Of a stretch of DNA of 64,000 nucleotides, positions 1 through 9,830 are shown in pieces. The first letter of the stretch is position 1; each line of letters starts with the position of its first letter. The translations under genes were made by a program, and so were the position numbers. Source of the stretch: Rhinopithecus roxellana (lineage: Eukaryota > Chordata > Mammalia > Primates > Cercopithecidae); contig NC_044549.1 in assembly GCF_007565055.1 (NCBI RefSeq), forward strand, positions 68,166,882-68,230,881, given 5' to 3'. Below the pieces are notes generated by a model, which saw only the letters and a list, made by a program, of their open reading frames with translations, searched no databases and was not told the origin of the DNA.

Positions 1-525
1 CCATTCTATTTTGTTTCTATGAGTTCAACTCTTTTGGATTCCACATAGAAGTGAGATCATGCAGTATTTGTCTTTCGGTGCCTGGCTTACTTCACTCTGC
101 ATAATAATGTCCTCTAGGCTCATTGGTGTTGTTGCAACTGGCAGAATTTTTTTTGAAGACTGAAAAATGTTCAGCTGTGTGGAATATTATTATATATTAC
201 TATTAATATTATATGCTATATTTTATATATACCACAATTGTGATGTGTGTATCACAATTTCTTCAATATCAGGGCTATTATGAATAATGCTGTAATGAAC
301 ATGGAAGTTCAGCTGTCTCTTCGAGAGATCTATTTTATTTCTTTTGGATATATACCCAGAAGTGGAATTGCTGGGTCATATGACTGTTCTGTTTTTAACT
401 TTTTGAGGAACCTTTACTGTTTTGCATAATGGTATATTTATTATAATCCACAATATCAATGTATATTCCCATCAACAATGTTTAAGGGTTCCCTTTTCAC
501 CACATCCTTCCTCAACATTGGTATT
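1..525 (-). mobile_element. L1 3' part (ORF2 end/3' UTR), main segment of an inverted L1
   Basis: The plus strand reads as the reverse complement of the last part of L1 ORF2 and its 3' UTR: the motifs GAGTTCAACTCTTTTGGATTC, TGAGATCATGCAGTATTTGTC and GGATATATACCCAGAAGTGG are all L1 hallmarks in order. The 3' end lies beyond the left edge of the window. There are many substitutions, so this is an old primate or eutherian L1. It stops at about 525, where the L1 continues on the opposite strand (next entry). The short open frames here are remnants of no coding value. Confidence 0.85.
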
Positions 526-642
526 CATCAGGGAAATGCAAATCAAAACCACAATGAGATCTCATCTCACACCTGTTAGGATTTTTTTGGTTATTATCTA
601 TTATTTTTGATAATCATTAATATCAAAAAGTGAAAAGATAAC
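526..642 (+). mobile_element. L1 5' segment, inverted relative to 1-525
   Basis: CATCAGGGAAATGCAAATC and CACACCTGTTAGGAT, then AAAGATAACAAGC, are plus-strand L1 ORF2. In the L1 consensus this stretch lies immediately upstream of the segment at 1-525. The two parts therefore sit head to head with almost no loss at the joint. This is the structure produced by twin priming during L1 insertion. A small rearranged insert with a short inverted repeat (TTATTATC ... GATAAT) lies near 591-620. Confidence 0.75.
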
Positions 643-666
643 AAGCAAGGGAATTCTGCCAAGGAG

Positions 667-785
667 ACTTTAAATGCTGATTCCTGGAGTCCAAAGTGAG
701 AGATTATGAGAGTGTAAACCTGAGATAAGTCCCAGTAGTCTGTATTTTTAATAAGTTCCCCAAGTGACCTGACAGCCAAATTTGG
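667..785 (+). mobile_element. Possible MER5-type hAT fragment
   Basis: GCTGATTCCTGGAGTCC followed about 60 bases later by TCTGTATTTTTAATAAGTTCCCCAAGTGA resembles the centre of MER5A-like Charlie-derived MITEs. Neither terminal repeat is clear, so only a fragment is claimed. Confidence 0.4.
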
Positions 786-2178
786 TAACCTGAGAGTAAT
801 GAGTTCAATAAAATATATTACAATTAAATTATTATTGATAATATGTTATGAAATATTAATGAAATGGTTAAGAAAGGATCCTCAACTGCAAGGACCATAA
901 TGCAATCATTTTTGTCTAAAAGTAAATTCTAGCTTATTTCAAGAGAAGCTAGGTGCTGTGTGTATGTTGTGGTGAATGCTGTGTATGTAGTGTGAGGGAA
1001 TCACTGAAGACATAGAAGCTTGTAAATGCCTAGCCTGGTTCCTGAAGGGGGAGCTCTTAGAGACAGTTTAATTATTGAGATTGATGAAGAAACATTAATT
1101 ACATATACTTATGTATTTAAAGATTACCAACAGTGAAGTAGAAGTAAGATGAATAACTCCTGAATGGCTAGAGAATGGAAAATAATAAATAAGAAGAAAC
1201 AGAAAGCTTTAATAGTAGAGTAAAAATTTGGAAGAATGAAACAATGAGAAAATATAAACAAACAACTATAAGTGATAGAATGTAGTTTGATGGTAGTAAT
1301 CATTTCACTATGTATATGTATATCAAAATATTATGTTGTGTATGTCTGACATAGATGTAATAAAAGTAAATTTAAAAATATATATACAAAATATGTTACA
1401 ATTAAAGTAGGTAAATTAAATCTTAAATTACAAAACATTCTTAAATTAGCTTAAAAAGGATAAACCAAATTCTATGCTGTTTAAAAGAAAACTTCTTTAA
1501 AAATGGCACAATGTGATTAGAAAGTTTTTCACTATTATATCTGTAGCTCTTGGCATGATTGGACATTGGTTCAAAAATGATTGCCACCTCATGGAATGAA
1601 TGGATGTGGAAAAATATAACAGAGCCTCCCATTACAACCACCACCAAAAATAAAAAAGTATCAGGTAACAATACCATTAGTACAATACACTTCAAATAAT
1701 AAATAATTAGATGGCACATAGGACTATTTTTACAAAAAAAATCCACCATTAAACAAGGTATAATAGCATCAAACTTTTGTGCGCTGAAAATCACACATAA
1801 TGATGAATTGGAAGTGTAAACATTCAAGAAGAAATTAATGAAACTATTACCAGACAGGGAAATTTTAATACATCTCCCAAAATTGAACTAGGTAAAAAAA
1901 TCCAAGAAAAATGATGTAATATTTTCCACAATTTTAAGCTCATACCAATGCTTTGATAACCATTAACTTTTTACCTTGTCATTTAATAACATTTTAATTG
2001 TAAAATAAAGTTAATATGATGACTAAAAATAAATGAAAACATTCGAACAAGATACTTCTGTTTTCACCCTGGCCCATTTTGATATTTCCACCTGGCTTCT
2101 AATAGTATATGATATTTACTTTTCCTCAATTGAGAACCCCTGGTTTGATTATTATCATTCAGTTAAGATTTATTTCAA
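786..2178. other. No recognised feature
   Basis: AT-rich DNA with no element or exon I can name. The 128-codon minus-strand frame at 1441-1827 has no protein-like motif and no conserved-looking composition. Confidence 0.5.
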
Positions 2179-2442
2179 GACCAGGCCTGGTGGCTTATGC
2201 CTGTAATCCCTGAAGCAGAAGGATCACTTGAGGCCAGGTGTTCAACAGACCAGGCAACATGGGAAGACTCCATCTCTACAAAATAATGAAAAAACGAGCT
2301 GGGCATGGTGTTGCATGTTTATGGTCCTAGCTAGGCTGAGATAGGAGGATTGCTTGAGTCCAGGAGTTCAAGGTTATAGTAAGCTATGATGAGGCCATTG
2401 AACTCCACTCTGACCTGGGTGACAGAGCAAGACCTTGTCTCC
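2179..2442 (+). mobile_element. AluJ-like Alu (old, diverged)
   Basis: The order is the Alu one: CCAGGCCTGGTGGCTTATGCC, GATCACTTGAGGCCAGG, CTCCATCTCTACAAAATAATG, GCTGAGATAGGAGGATTGCTTGAG, and CTGGGTGACAGAGCAAGACC at the end. The left arm is shortened, and there are many changes plus several small deletions. That and the lack of a surviving A-tail point to the old AluJ group. Confidence 0.85.
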
Positions 2443-3730
2443 ATGGCTGGAAAGTTATACTCTATAAATGTAGACTGTATATTGTTTCAGAAATGTTTTT
2501 GGAATGTTTATGAAATTTGATCATATATGTAAAGGAAATTTCAAATATCAAATGTTAAATATCTTACAAGTTTTATTGTCTAATTAAAGAACAGTAAAAT
2601 TATAAATTAGCAAGGGCCAAAAATATGAAATACTTGGAAATTAAAATTAAACAAAGAAACTTGTGAATGGCTTTTGGGTTTAAGAGGAAATCAATTATAC
2701 TATGAACTATCTTTAAAACAAGTCACAGAAAATAATTATTCAGGATTCTAATATGTGGTCAGATGTTTACTGAGAGAGATTTTTAAAAATGTAAATGCAA
2801 CATTTTTAAATATGAAAGATTGAAATTAAGTAATGTAAACATTTAACTGGGGAAGCTAGAAAATATTATAAAACTAAATTAATAAAAAGTGAATAATTAT
2901 TTAAAAGTAGAAATGAATGACTTCTTTACATACAAAATATATAGAATTAAAAATACTCCATATTTGAAAAGACTTGTAAAATCAACAAAGCTTTGTTGTT
3001 CCTGATTCAAAAAAAGATTTTGTAAATGTATAATATTAAATTTAAAGGAGATAGGACCATATGTATGTAATACATTTTCAAAATCAGTAGTGCTTGTTAT
3101 GAATGTATACTTGCAAGCAGAATTGGTGATTTGCTTGGAAAAAGAAAGAACCACTTTGTTTTTTCAGGAAAAGAAAAATTTCCTGCTTAAATGAATTGCC
3201 AAGATAAAGCAAATAAAAAAAGATTGTCTTAGATTTACCCTCAGTTCTGCAAAATACACAGATTCAGATTGCTTCATAGTTAAGTGCTGAAGCTCAAGAA
3301 ACAAATCATTACCAAGTGATTTAAAATGTTTCAGAATTTTAAAACTAAAAGTAGCAGGGAACACTTTCTATCTTATTTAAAGTTCATGTTTTGAGAGGCT
3401 AGCATAAATATATTGTCAAATTTTAGAAAGGCTGTACGAAGTAACAATAACAAAAATTGTAGACCAGGTTCCTTATTATTACTCTTGTAAATATGATTGA
3501 ATCGCAGGCATCATTATGTTAAAAGAATGATCTGCACTTACCAAGTATATTTATTCTAAAAATGCAAGAAGAATTCAGTATTCAGAGGTACATTAATATA
3601 ATTATTTATAATACATTTTAAAGAGAAATAAGATATTCCATATCTCTATTTTGAAAGATGTTTAAAGCCTTTTGATAAAATCAAATAGACATTCCCCAGT
3701 AACATTCATGGAACAGTAGGAATGATAAAC

Positions 3731-4024
3731 TTTTTTTTTTTTTTTCTCTTTGAAACGGAGTCTGCCTCTGTCGCCCAGGCTAGAGGACAGTGGCGCGATC
3801 TTGGCTTACTGCAACCTCCGCCTCCTGGTTTCAAGCGATTCTCCTGCCTCAGCCTCCTGAGTAGCTGGGACTACAGTCGCCCGTCTCTAGGTTACCATGC
3901 CCTAGAGACCGGGTTTCACCGTGTTAGCCAGGGTGGTCTCAATCTCCTGACCTCGTGATCCGCCCGCCTCGGCCTCCCAAAGTGCTGGAATTACAAGCGT
4001 AGGCGTGAGCCACCGGGCCCAGCC
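3731..4024 (-). mobile_element. AluY-like Alu with internal deletion
   Basis: Begins with a poly-T run (the A-tail on the opposite strand), then GAAACGGAGTCTGCCTCTGTCGCCC and TTGGCTTACTGCAACCTCCG, and ends with GAGCCACCGGGCCCAGCC. A stretch of the middle (left/right arm junction) is missing or rearranged around 3880-3905, where a CCTAGAGAC-like block is repeated. It is inserted in the L1M of 2600-5840. Confidence 0.9.
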
Positions 4025-4060
4025 TAGAAACTTTCAAGTTACTACGAAAGATGAAAAACG

Positions 4061-4132
4061 GTAGTGAATGTAACAATTCACTACAGTGAATTGTTACATC
4101 AATTCACTGTAGTGAATGTAACAATTCACTGT
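4061..4132. repeat. Mosaic palindrome plus direct repeat
   Basis: Positions 4068-4082 and 4085-4099 form a perfect 15-base inverted repeat with a 2-base centre (arm core TGTAACAATTCACT). The 22 bases at 4061-4082 are repeated exactly at 4109-4130. The block between (4101-4116) is another inverted unit of the same motif. It lies inside decayed L1M sequence between two Alus, is absent from the L1 consensus as I know it, and looks like local template switching. Confidence 0.9.
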
Positions 4133-4410
4133 AAACAGTAAAACTGTTTCTGTTTTAAGTTAGAGAAAGAACAGAAATCCTCTTTATCAATGCTGTTAGT
4201 CAACAATGCTCTGAAGATTGTAGTTGGTAAAATGAAAACAATTAAGAATAAATAGTGGGAAAGGACAAATATTACTATTTTCAGATTGTATTTGGGTTAT
4301 TCAATGAAGTTTTACAATTAATAGCTTTTAGAACTAATGAGTTTACCAACATGATGAGAGATAAGATAAAACTAGTTATTAACTAATACTTGTAAGAATC
4401 AAAAAAGAGA

Positions 4411-4741
4411 GGCCCGGTGTGGTGGCTCACGCCTGTAATCCCAGCACTCTGGGAGACCGAGGTGGGCAGATCAGAAGGTCAGGAGATCGAGACCATCTTG
4501 GCTAACACGGTGAAACCCCGTCTCTACTAAAAATACAAAAATTAGCCGGGTGTGGTGATGGGCGGCTGTAGTCCCAGGTACTCGGGAGGCTGAGGCAGGA
4601 GAATGGCGTGAACCCTGGGGGCTGAGGTGGCAGTGAGCAGAGATCACGCCACTGCACTTCAGCCTGGGCAACAAGAGCGAAACTCCATCTTGAAAAAAAA
4701 TAAAAAATAAATAAATAAATAAATAAATAAAATAAAAAAAG
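4411..4741 (+). mobile_element. AluY with (AAAT)n tail
   Basis: Full-length Alu from GGCCCGGTGTGGTGGCTCACG to GCGAAACTCCATCTTG. It has the Y-type GAGATCGAGACCATCTTGGC and GAATGGCGTGAACCC. The A-tail (from about 4692) has become a tetranucleotide repeat with about seven AAAT units. It lies opposite in orientation to the Alu at 3731-4024, 386 bases away. Flanking AAAAAAGAGA and AAAAAAAGAAA could be a degraded TSD. Confidence 0.93.
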
Positions 4742-5866
4742 AAATAATATTATATTCACAGGAGAAAGAAATACAAAAAAATTAAACTTAGGAGACTTAG
4801 GAGATCATCAAGACCTACATGAAAAAAAAGTACCATTCACTAAATGATACAAACAATGGCTTGATTGAAAAGCAAACACACACTCTGTTCCTAAATGGGA
4901 AGTCCTGTCATTCTAAGGATGTGACGTTTGCCCACATTAATTTATAAGTTTATTGAAGTTCAAGTAAAAATCTTTACAGTTTTTCTGTTTTTGTTTTTTG
5001 CTTAGAATAAGGGCAGAACTTAATGAACCTAAGTTTGATGTGGAGAAAAAAGTGGCTAGAGAAATATAGGAAGTGAACAAAGCCTTGTGGAAGAGGGAAT
5101 GGGAGACTTTACTAGATATAAATGTGAATTTAAAAGCCAAAGTATTTTAAAATGTACTGTCAGTAAAAACTTACGCAGATGTGGATAGATCAATAGAAAT
5201 AGAACAAACCATAGTTATAAATTTAAGTGGATATTAAATGTCATATAAATGAATTGTAATATGGATTGATAACTCAGCAAATACTGAAAAAAATGGTCCA
5301 TTTTAACACTTAGATCAATACCACTTCAAACAAAAACGCATTAATCTGAAATTTAAATACAGAAACAATCACATACTACTATACAAAAATACAGAATGTT
5401 TCTCACTTTTAAGGAAGGACTTCCTCAGCCTGATTCAAGTCAAATAACTGTAATAGAGAAACATAAGTTTCTTTAAAAAATTAAGTTCTGTAAGACAGGA
5501 ATTATTTATGAACACAAAGTCATATGTAAACAAATGTTTATTGTGGTGTTTTTGATTACATCCAAAAACCATGCACCTAAATGTCCACCAGGAAATGGAC
5601 AGATAAAGAAAAATGATTTGTTCTTACCAAAAATATTAAAATAACTCTAAGTAATGATGAGGTAGGTCTACATGTATGGACTTGGAAAAATGCCATTACA
5701 TTTTCAGAGGACAAAAACACTGATAAAATAGGATGTAATACGTGATCCCACTTTTATAGTTCCACATCTTTGTGTTTTTGTCTGTCTTTTGTGTGTAGAA
5801 AAAGAAAAGAATGTGAAACTAATACCAAGTTCAAGAATTAAGGGATGAAAAACAGAGTGGAGAGTT

Positions 5867-6179
5867 GTTTTTTTTTTTGTTTGTTTGTTTTTTTTTTGAG
5901 ACGGAGTCTTGCTCTGTCACCCGGGCTGGAGTGCAGTGGCCGGATCTCAGCTCACTGCAAGCTCCACCTCCCGGGTTTACGCCATTCTCCTGCCTCAGCC
6001 TCCCAAGTAGCTGGGACTACAGGCGCCCGCCACCTCGCCTGGCTAGTTTTTTTGTATTTTTAGTAGAGACGGGATTTCACTGTGTTAGCCAGGATGGTCT
6101 CGATCTCCTGACCTCGTGATCCGCCCGTCTCGGCCTCCCAAAGTGCTGGGATTACAGGCTTGAGCCACCGCGCCTGGCC
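5867..6179 (-). mobile_element. Young AluY (Old World monkey type) with perfect TSD
   Basis: A complete Alu on the minus strand. It shows the cercopithecine-type changes: GCAGTGGCCGGATCTCAG, GGGTTTACGCCATTC and ACAGGCTTGAGCC. The T-rich start includes TTTGTTTGTTTG. The 13-base TSD AGAGTGGAGAGTT is identical at 5854-5866 and 6180-6192. High identity to consensus and an intact TSD make this one of the youngest insertions in the window. Confidence 0.96.
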
Positions 6180-6599
6180 AGAGTGGAGAGTTTTAACTTT
6201 ATTTTTATATATTCTGAATTATTTGAATGGTGAACAGTCATTGCTTTAATGATTGGAAAAAGTAGAGCTCTTTCCAATTTGGGTTAAAAACAGTCAGTGG
6301 GACATTATTGTCTATATTTTACCTGTATGACTGAGATCCTAAGCCAAACCAATTCTTAGAGATATTCTGAATGACACATCCCAAAGCACAGGTAAGCACA
6401 CTCACTGTTAGAATCTGCTCATAGTTATGAGGGAAACATAGACTCCAGTCACATAAAAAACCATAAAAAACAAGAGAAGATCATTCATATACTGTATTTA
6501 CTTGAGTTACTTACTGAACAGTATGCACCGAGCTCTTGGTGTGTTTGGTATTTATATTGACTGTTGGGTTCTAGTCTAGACTCTTGGTTCTGTGGTGGT

Positions 6600-6785
6600 G
6601 TAGTCTAGACCATTGTTCCTTGGAACAGGAGCACCTAGGAACTTGCTAGAAACACACAGTCTCAGACTTCATTCCTGAGCTCCTGAATCAGAAATTTCTG
6701 GAGCCCATGCTCAGAATCTGTGTTTCAGCAAGCACTCCACGTGATTCTGATGAACCTGAATGTATGAAAACCACTGCTCTACTGC
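6600..6785 (+). mobile_element. MER5A-like hAT MITE
   Basis: AGGAGCACCTAGGAACTTGCTAGAAA, CTCCTGAATCAGAAATTTCTGGAG, TGTTTCAGCAAGC and CACGTGATTCTGATGAACC follow the order of MER5A/MER20-type nonautonomous hAT-Charlie elements. CCATTGTTCC at the start and GAAAACCACTGC at the end are partial inverted termini. It is non-coding and old. Confidence 0.7.
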
Positions 6786-6889
6786 ATCCAGGGGAAAGCT
6801 ATTTACTAAGTCAAGTTTTATTATAAGTTGATCTTTCTCTTTTGAGTATATCAGAATTTATTAAGAATGATTGGAAAATTGGTTGCAAA

Positions 6890-7309
6890 CCAATGAGTGG
6901 ATAAAGAAAATGGGGCATATACACCATGGAATACTACTCAGCCATAAAAAGAAACGAAATAATGTCTTTTGCAGCAACTTAGATGGAGCTGGAGGCCTTT
7001 ATTCTAAGTGAAGTAACTCAGGAATGGAAAACCAAATTTTGTATTTTCTCACTTATAAGTGGGAGCCAAGCTCTGAGGATGCAAAGGCATAAGAATGATT
7101 TAATGGACTTTGGGGACTTGAGGGGAAGGGTGCAATGGGGTGAGGGATAAAAGACTACATTTTGGGTACAGTGTTCATTGCTTGGGTGATTGGTACACCA
7201 GAATCCTGGAAATTACCACTGAATAACTTATCCATGTAACCAAAAACCACCTGTACCCTAAAAACGATTGAAAAAAAAAAAAACAAAAAAAACAAAAAAA
7301 ACAAAAAAA
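6890..7309 (+). mobile_element. 5'-truncated L1P 3' end
   Basis: GGATAAAGAAAATGGGGCATATACACC, GCCATAAAAAGAAACG, ATGGAGCTGGAGGCC, CACTTATAAGTGGGAGCC and TGTAACCAAAAACCACCTG are the end of ORF2 and the 3' UTR of a primate L1. The A-tail (7271-7309) is an A7-8C repeat. TGGTTGCAA (6880-6888) and TGGTTGCGA (7311-7319) flank the body with 8 of 9 matches and are a plausible TSD. Confidence 0.85.
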
Positions 7310-7379
7310 CTGGTTGCGAGTAGGCCAGCCCATGAAAGCCATTTAATACTTGGCTAAGTAGACTGACGTTCTTTTCATA

Positions 7380-7700
7380 GACGGTAGGGAGCTTTAAAAA
7401 TTTCTGAATGTGAGAAGGACATGAGTGGTTGATTTCCATCAGGACAACTGCTCTAGCTGCAATGTATAGCAGGTTGCAGGAGATGGAGAGCCAAGTTAGA
7501 AGGCAATTAAATAGACCAAGCAAGAGGTAGTAAAAACCTGGATTGGAGTAGAGGAAATGGAATTGGAAAAGAGACAAATGAGAAAGAGAGATTGTGAAAG
7601 TGAAAACAGTACTTGGTTCCTGATGGCATGTAGGGGCCAAAAGAGAAGAAAGGCAAAGACGATTGACATTTTAAGCTTATGTGATAGGTATGATTGGCAC
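7380..7700 (-). mobile_element. L2 fragment
   Basis: The string GCTCTAGCTGCAATG ... GAGAGCCAAGTTAGAAGGC ... GACCAAGCAAGAGGTAGTA is the reverse complement of the L2 ORF2 3' region (the usual L2 text there codes for the TRP-rich end of the CR1-like reverse transcriptase). Similar blocks recur at 35440-36185 and 54640-54965. The 130-codon plus-strand frame at 7557-7949 starts in this antisense L2 and has no protein motif. Confidence 0.6.
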
Positions 7701-8372
7701 TACAGATCAGAACAACTATCAGTGATCTGTAATTTGGTAGATTGTGCTGATATCAGTCATCACACAGAAGATTGGTTTGTTTGGATTTCTAAATTGGAGC
7801 TTTTCAGTTCATCAGAAGGATCGTTAAAATTCTCAATGATTAGCATTAGAACAAAAGAGAACACAAATACAGTTGAGTACTTAGCCAGACTCATCAAATA
7901 TGATTTTGATGGGCTAAGAAATCCTAACGAGGACACAGTGATCAACTGAGCAAACAGACCATTTGGCTTGAACAAAAATGTCAACATAGGCATAATCTAC
8001 TAAGTTGCTAATTAGGGATGGTACTAGCTAGTCAATGGACTTTAGCCAAGACATACAGAATGGTGAGAAGCCAGTGCATAGAGCCTCTGGGAATCTGAAT
8101 GATCAATTATTTTTCATCCCATAGTGTAATTTACCTGTATGAGAATATATTTGCAGAATTAAACACTCCTTCTTCAGAGTTTCCACAGTACTTATTCTAG
8201 ATTTTTATTGAAGTATTTATTTTAATGGCAGAGCTTTTTGTGGGGATATCAAACTGTTAATGGATAGAAAGGGATAGATGGAATATTCCTGGGAGTTGGA
8301 TCAGTGTGAAGTAAAGTTGAAGTTGGTTATACTATGGCAAGTATGATGTAGAGAAAATCTTTCGGATGTTCG

Positions 8373-8500
8373 AAGCTCAGCTCAGCTACTTACTTCCTAT
8401 CATAATTTGGTTTGACTTGAACACTCTGATTCCTCATTTGTTAAATAGAAATCATAACAATAGTTTACCTCATAGGATTATTATAAGAATTAAATCTAAA
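8373..8500 (+). mobile_element. MIR
   Basis: CAGCTACTTACTTCC ... CTCATTTGTTAAATAGAAATCATAACAATAGTTTACCTCATAGGATTATTATAAGAATTAAAT follows the MIR core and 3' half (tRNA-derived mammalian SINE), with about a quarter of positions changed. Confidence 0.65.
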
Positions 8501-9048
8501 ATCCAGTTGACTTGAACTTTAAAAGATAAAAAAAAATTTGAAAAAGAACTAAAAGAAAAAATAATTAAATAAAATTATGCATATGCAATGTTAAAATACA
8601 GAATCTGGAAAAATAATTTCTCAAAGAAGGTAGCTGTTGTTGCTATTATTGTTGTTTTATTTTGCAGTCAAATAGGCTGTGAGAGTCAACAAGAAGTGTA
8701 CAGATCTTGAGGTAAGAAGTTTTTGCATCCCTCTAGCACATTTTACAAGCACCATGAGCTACAAGCTAAATGAGTGTCGTTGAGCCTCAACTTGTTTGCT
8801 GAGTAGTTGAGTAAGGGACTAATAAGGCCCACATTCTTTTATTTTTACTTTTAAGGTACAAGGGTGCAGCAACTTGCTATAAGTGATATATTTTTGCAGA
8901 ATATGTCACTTGCTGTCTTGTCCGTGGAAAAGAGGCTATAGTTGTTCATTCAGATTGAACAACTGATTGTAAAATTGTAATATCCCTAGATGGAGGTGGA
9001 TAAGAAAACTAGGCCATTTCTTTTCTTATAAATATGCATGTTCTTTCA

Positions 9049-9335
9049 TGCTTCTCTAACAGCATACCATAGACTGGGTGGCTTATATGCAACAGACATT
9101 TATTTCTCAAAATTTCTGGAGACTGGGATTTTCAAGATCAAGGAGCTGGCAAATTGATGTCTGGTGAGGGTGCACTTCCTGGTTCATAGCCAGCCTTCTT
9201 CTCTCTGATTTCTCACAGGGTGTAAGGGATCAGAGAACTCTCCTGAGTCTCTTTGATGAGGGCACTAATCTCATTCAAGAGGGTTCCACCCTCATGATCT
9301 AATCATCTACCAAAGGCCTTACCTCCTAACAGTAT
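9049..9335 (-). mobile_element. MLT1-like MaLR LTR, first part (split)
   Basis: TACCATAGACTGGGTGGCTTATA, TTTATTTCTCAAAATTTCTGG, CAAGATCAAGGAGCTGGC, GGTTCCACCCTCATGATCTAATC and CTTACCTCCTAACAGTAT give the reverse complement of an ERVL-MaLR LTR of the MLT1 type. The element is cut at 9335 by the MST LTR and resumes at 9762. Confidence 0.75.
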
Positions 9336-9761
9336 CTGTGATAGGCCATTCTTGTGTTGTCAGAAATGAACATCTCAAGTTTGTTTCATGCCAGAAAGGA
9401 ATATCTGAGACTGGGTAATTTATTTTAAAAAGAGGTTTAATTGACTCACGGTTCTGCATGTGGCATAAGCATGGCATTGGCATCTGCTCAGCTTCTGGAG
9501 AGGCCTCAGGGAGCTTTCACTAATGGCAGAAGGCAAAGCAGGAGCAGGCACATCACATGGCCAAAAGGAGGAGCAAGAGAGTGGAGAACTGCCACATCTT
9601 TTCAGTGAATGTATATGGACATTCATTATTGTAAGGACAGCACAAACCCATGAGGGATCCTCCCCCATGATCCAACCACTTTCCACCAGGCCCCATCTCC
9701 AACACTGGGGTTTACAATTCAACATGAGATTTGGGTGGGGACAAACATTCAAACAATATCA
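9336..9761 (-). mobile_element. MST-type MaLR solo LTR, nested
   Basis: From GGCCATTCTTGTG through TGAGACTGGGTAATTTATTTT, AGAGGTTTAATTGACTCACG, GGCATCTGCTCAGCTTCTGG, ATGATCCAACCACTTTCC and ACAATTCAACATGAGATTTGG, this is a complete MST-class LTR on the minus strand. It has no internal gag or pol. It interrupts the MLT1-like LTR in the same orientation, so it inserted later. The flanking 5-mers do not match cleanly. Confidence 0.85.
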
Positions 9762-9830
9762 CTATTACATTGGTGATTAGGATTTCAGCATTTGAATTTG
9801 CAGGGGACATAAATATTTGATCTAGAGGAA
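9762..9830 (-). mobile_element. MLT1-like MaLR LTR, second part
   Basis: ATTACATTGGTGATTAGGATTTC and TTTGCAGGGGACATAAATATTTGA complete the LTR broken at 9335. The consensus text runs CCTCCTAAnAnnAT / CACATTGGnGnTTAGG without a gap if the MST LTR is removed. Confidence 0.75.

Larger units (their letters stand above)
2600..5840 (+). mobile_element. Long decayed L1M (ORF2 to 3' end), split by two Alus
   Basis: Several plus-strand blocks align in order with mammalian L1 ORF2. Near 2635, ACTTGGAAATTAAAATTAAAC. Near 3300-3365, CAAATCATTACCAAGTGATT then AACTAAAAGTAGCAGGGAACAC. Near 4170-4340, AGAACAGAAATCC ... CTTTTAGAACTAATGAGTTT. Near 4780, AAATTAAACTTAGGAGACTTAG. Near 5580-5700, AATGTCCACCAGGAAATGGAC and GATGAGGTAGGTCTACATGTATGG. 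It is interrupted by Alus at 3731-4024 and 4411-4741. Frame is destroyed throughout, so no usable reverse transcriptase remains. The exact L1M subfamily cannot be set by eye, and the 5' edge is uncertain. Confidence 0.75.

Noticed and set aside
1441..1827. 128-codon minus-strand open frame
   Set aside because: Hydrophobic composition is explained by AT-rich DNA. No motif or supporting context.
7155..7640. 161-codon minus-strand open frame
   Set aside because: Runs across the antisense L1 tail and its A/C-rich tail (a phenylalanine run) into L2. Not a gene.
7557..7949. 130-codon plus-strand open frame
   Set aside because: Begins inside antisense L2, has no protein motif, no promoter or splice context. 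Chance frame.
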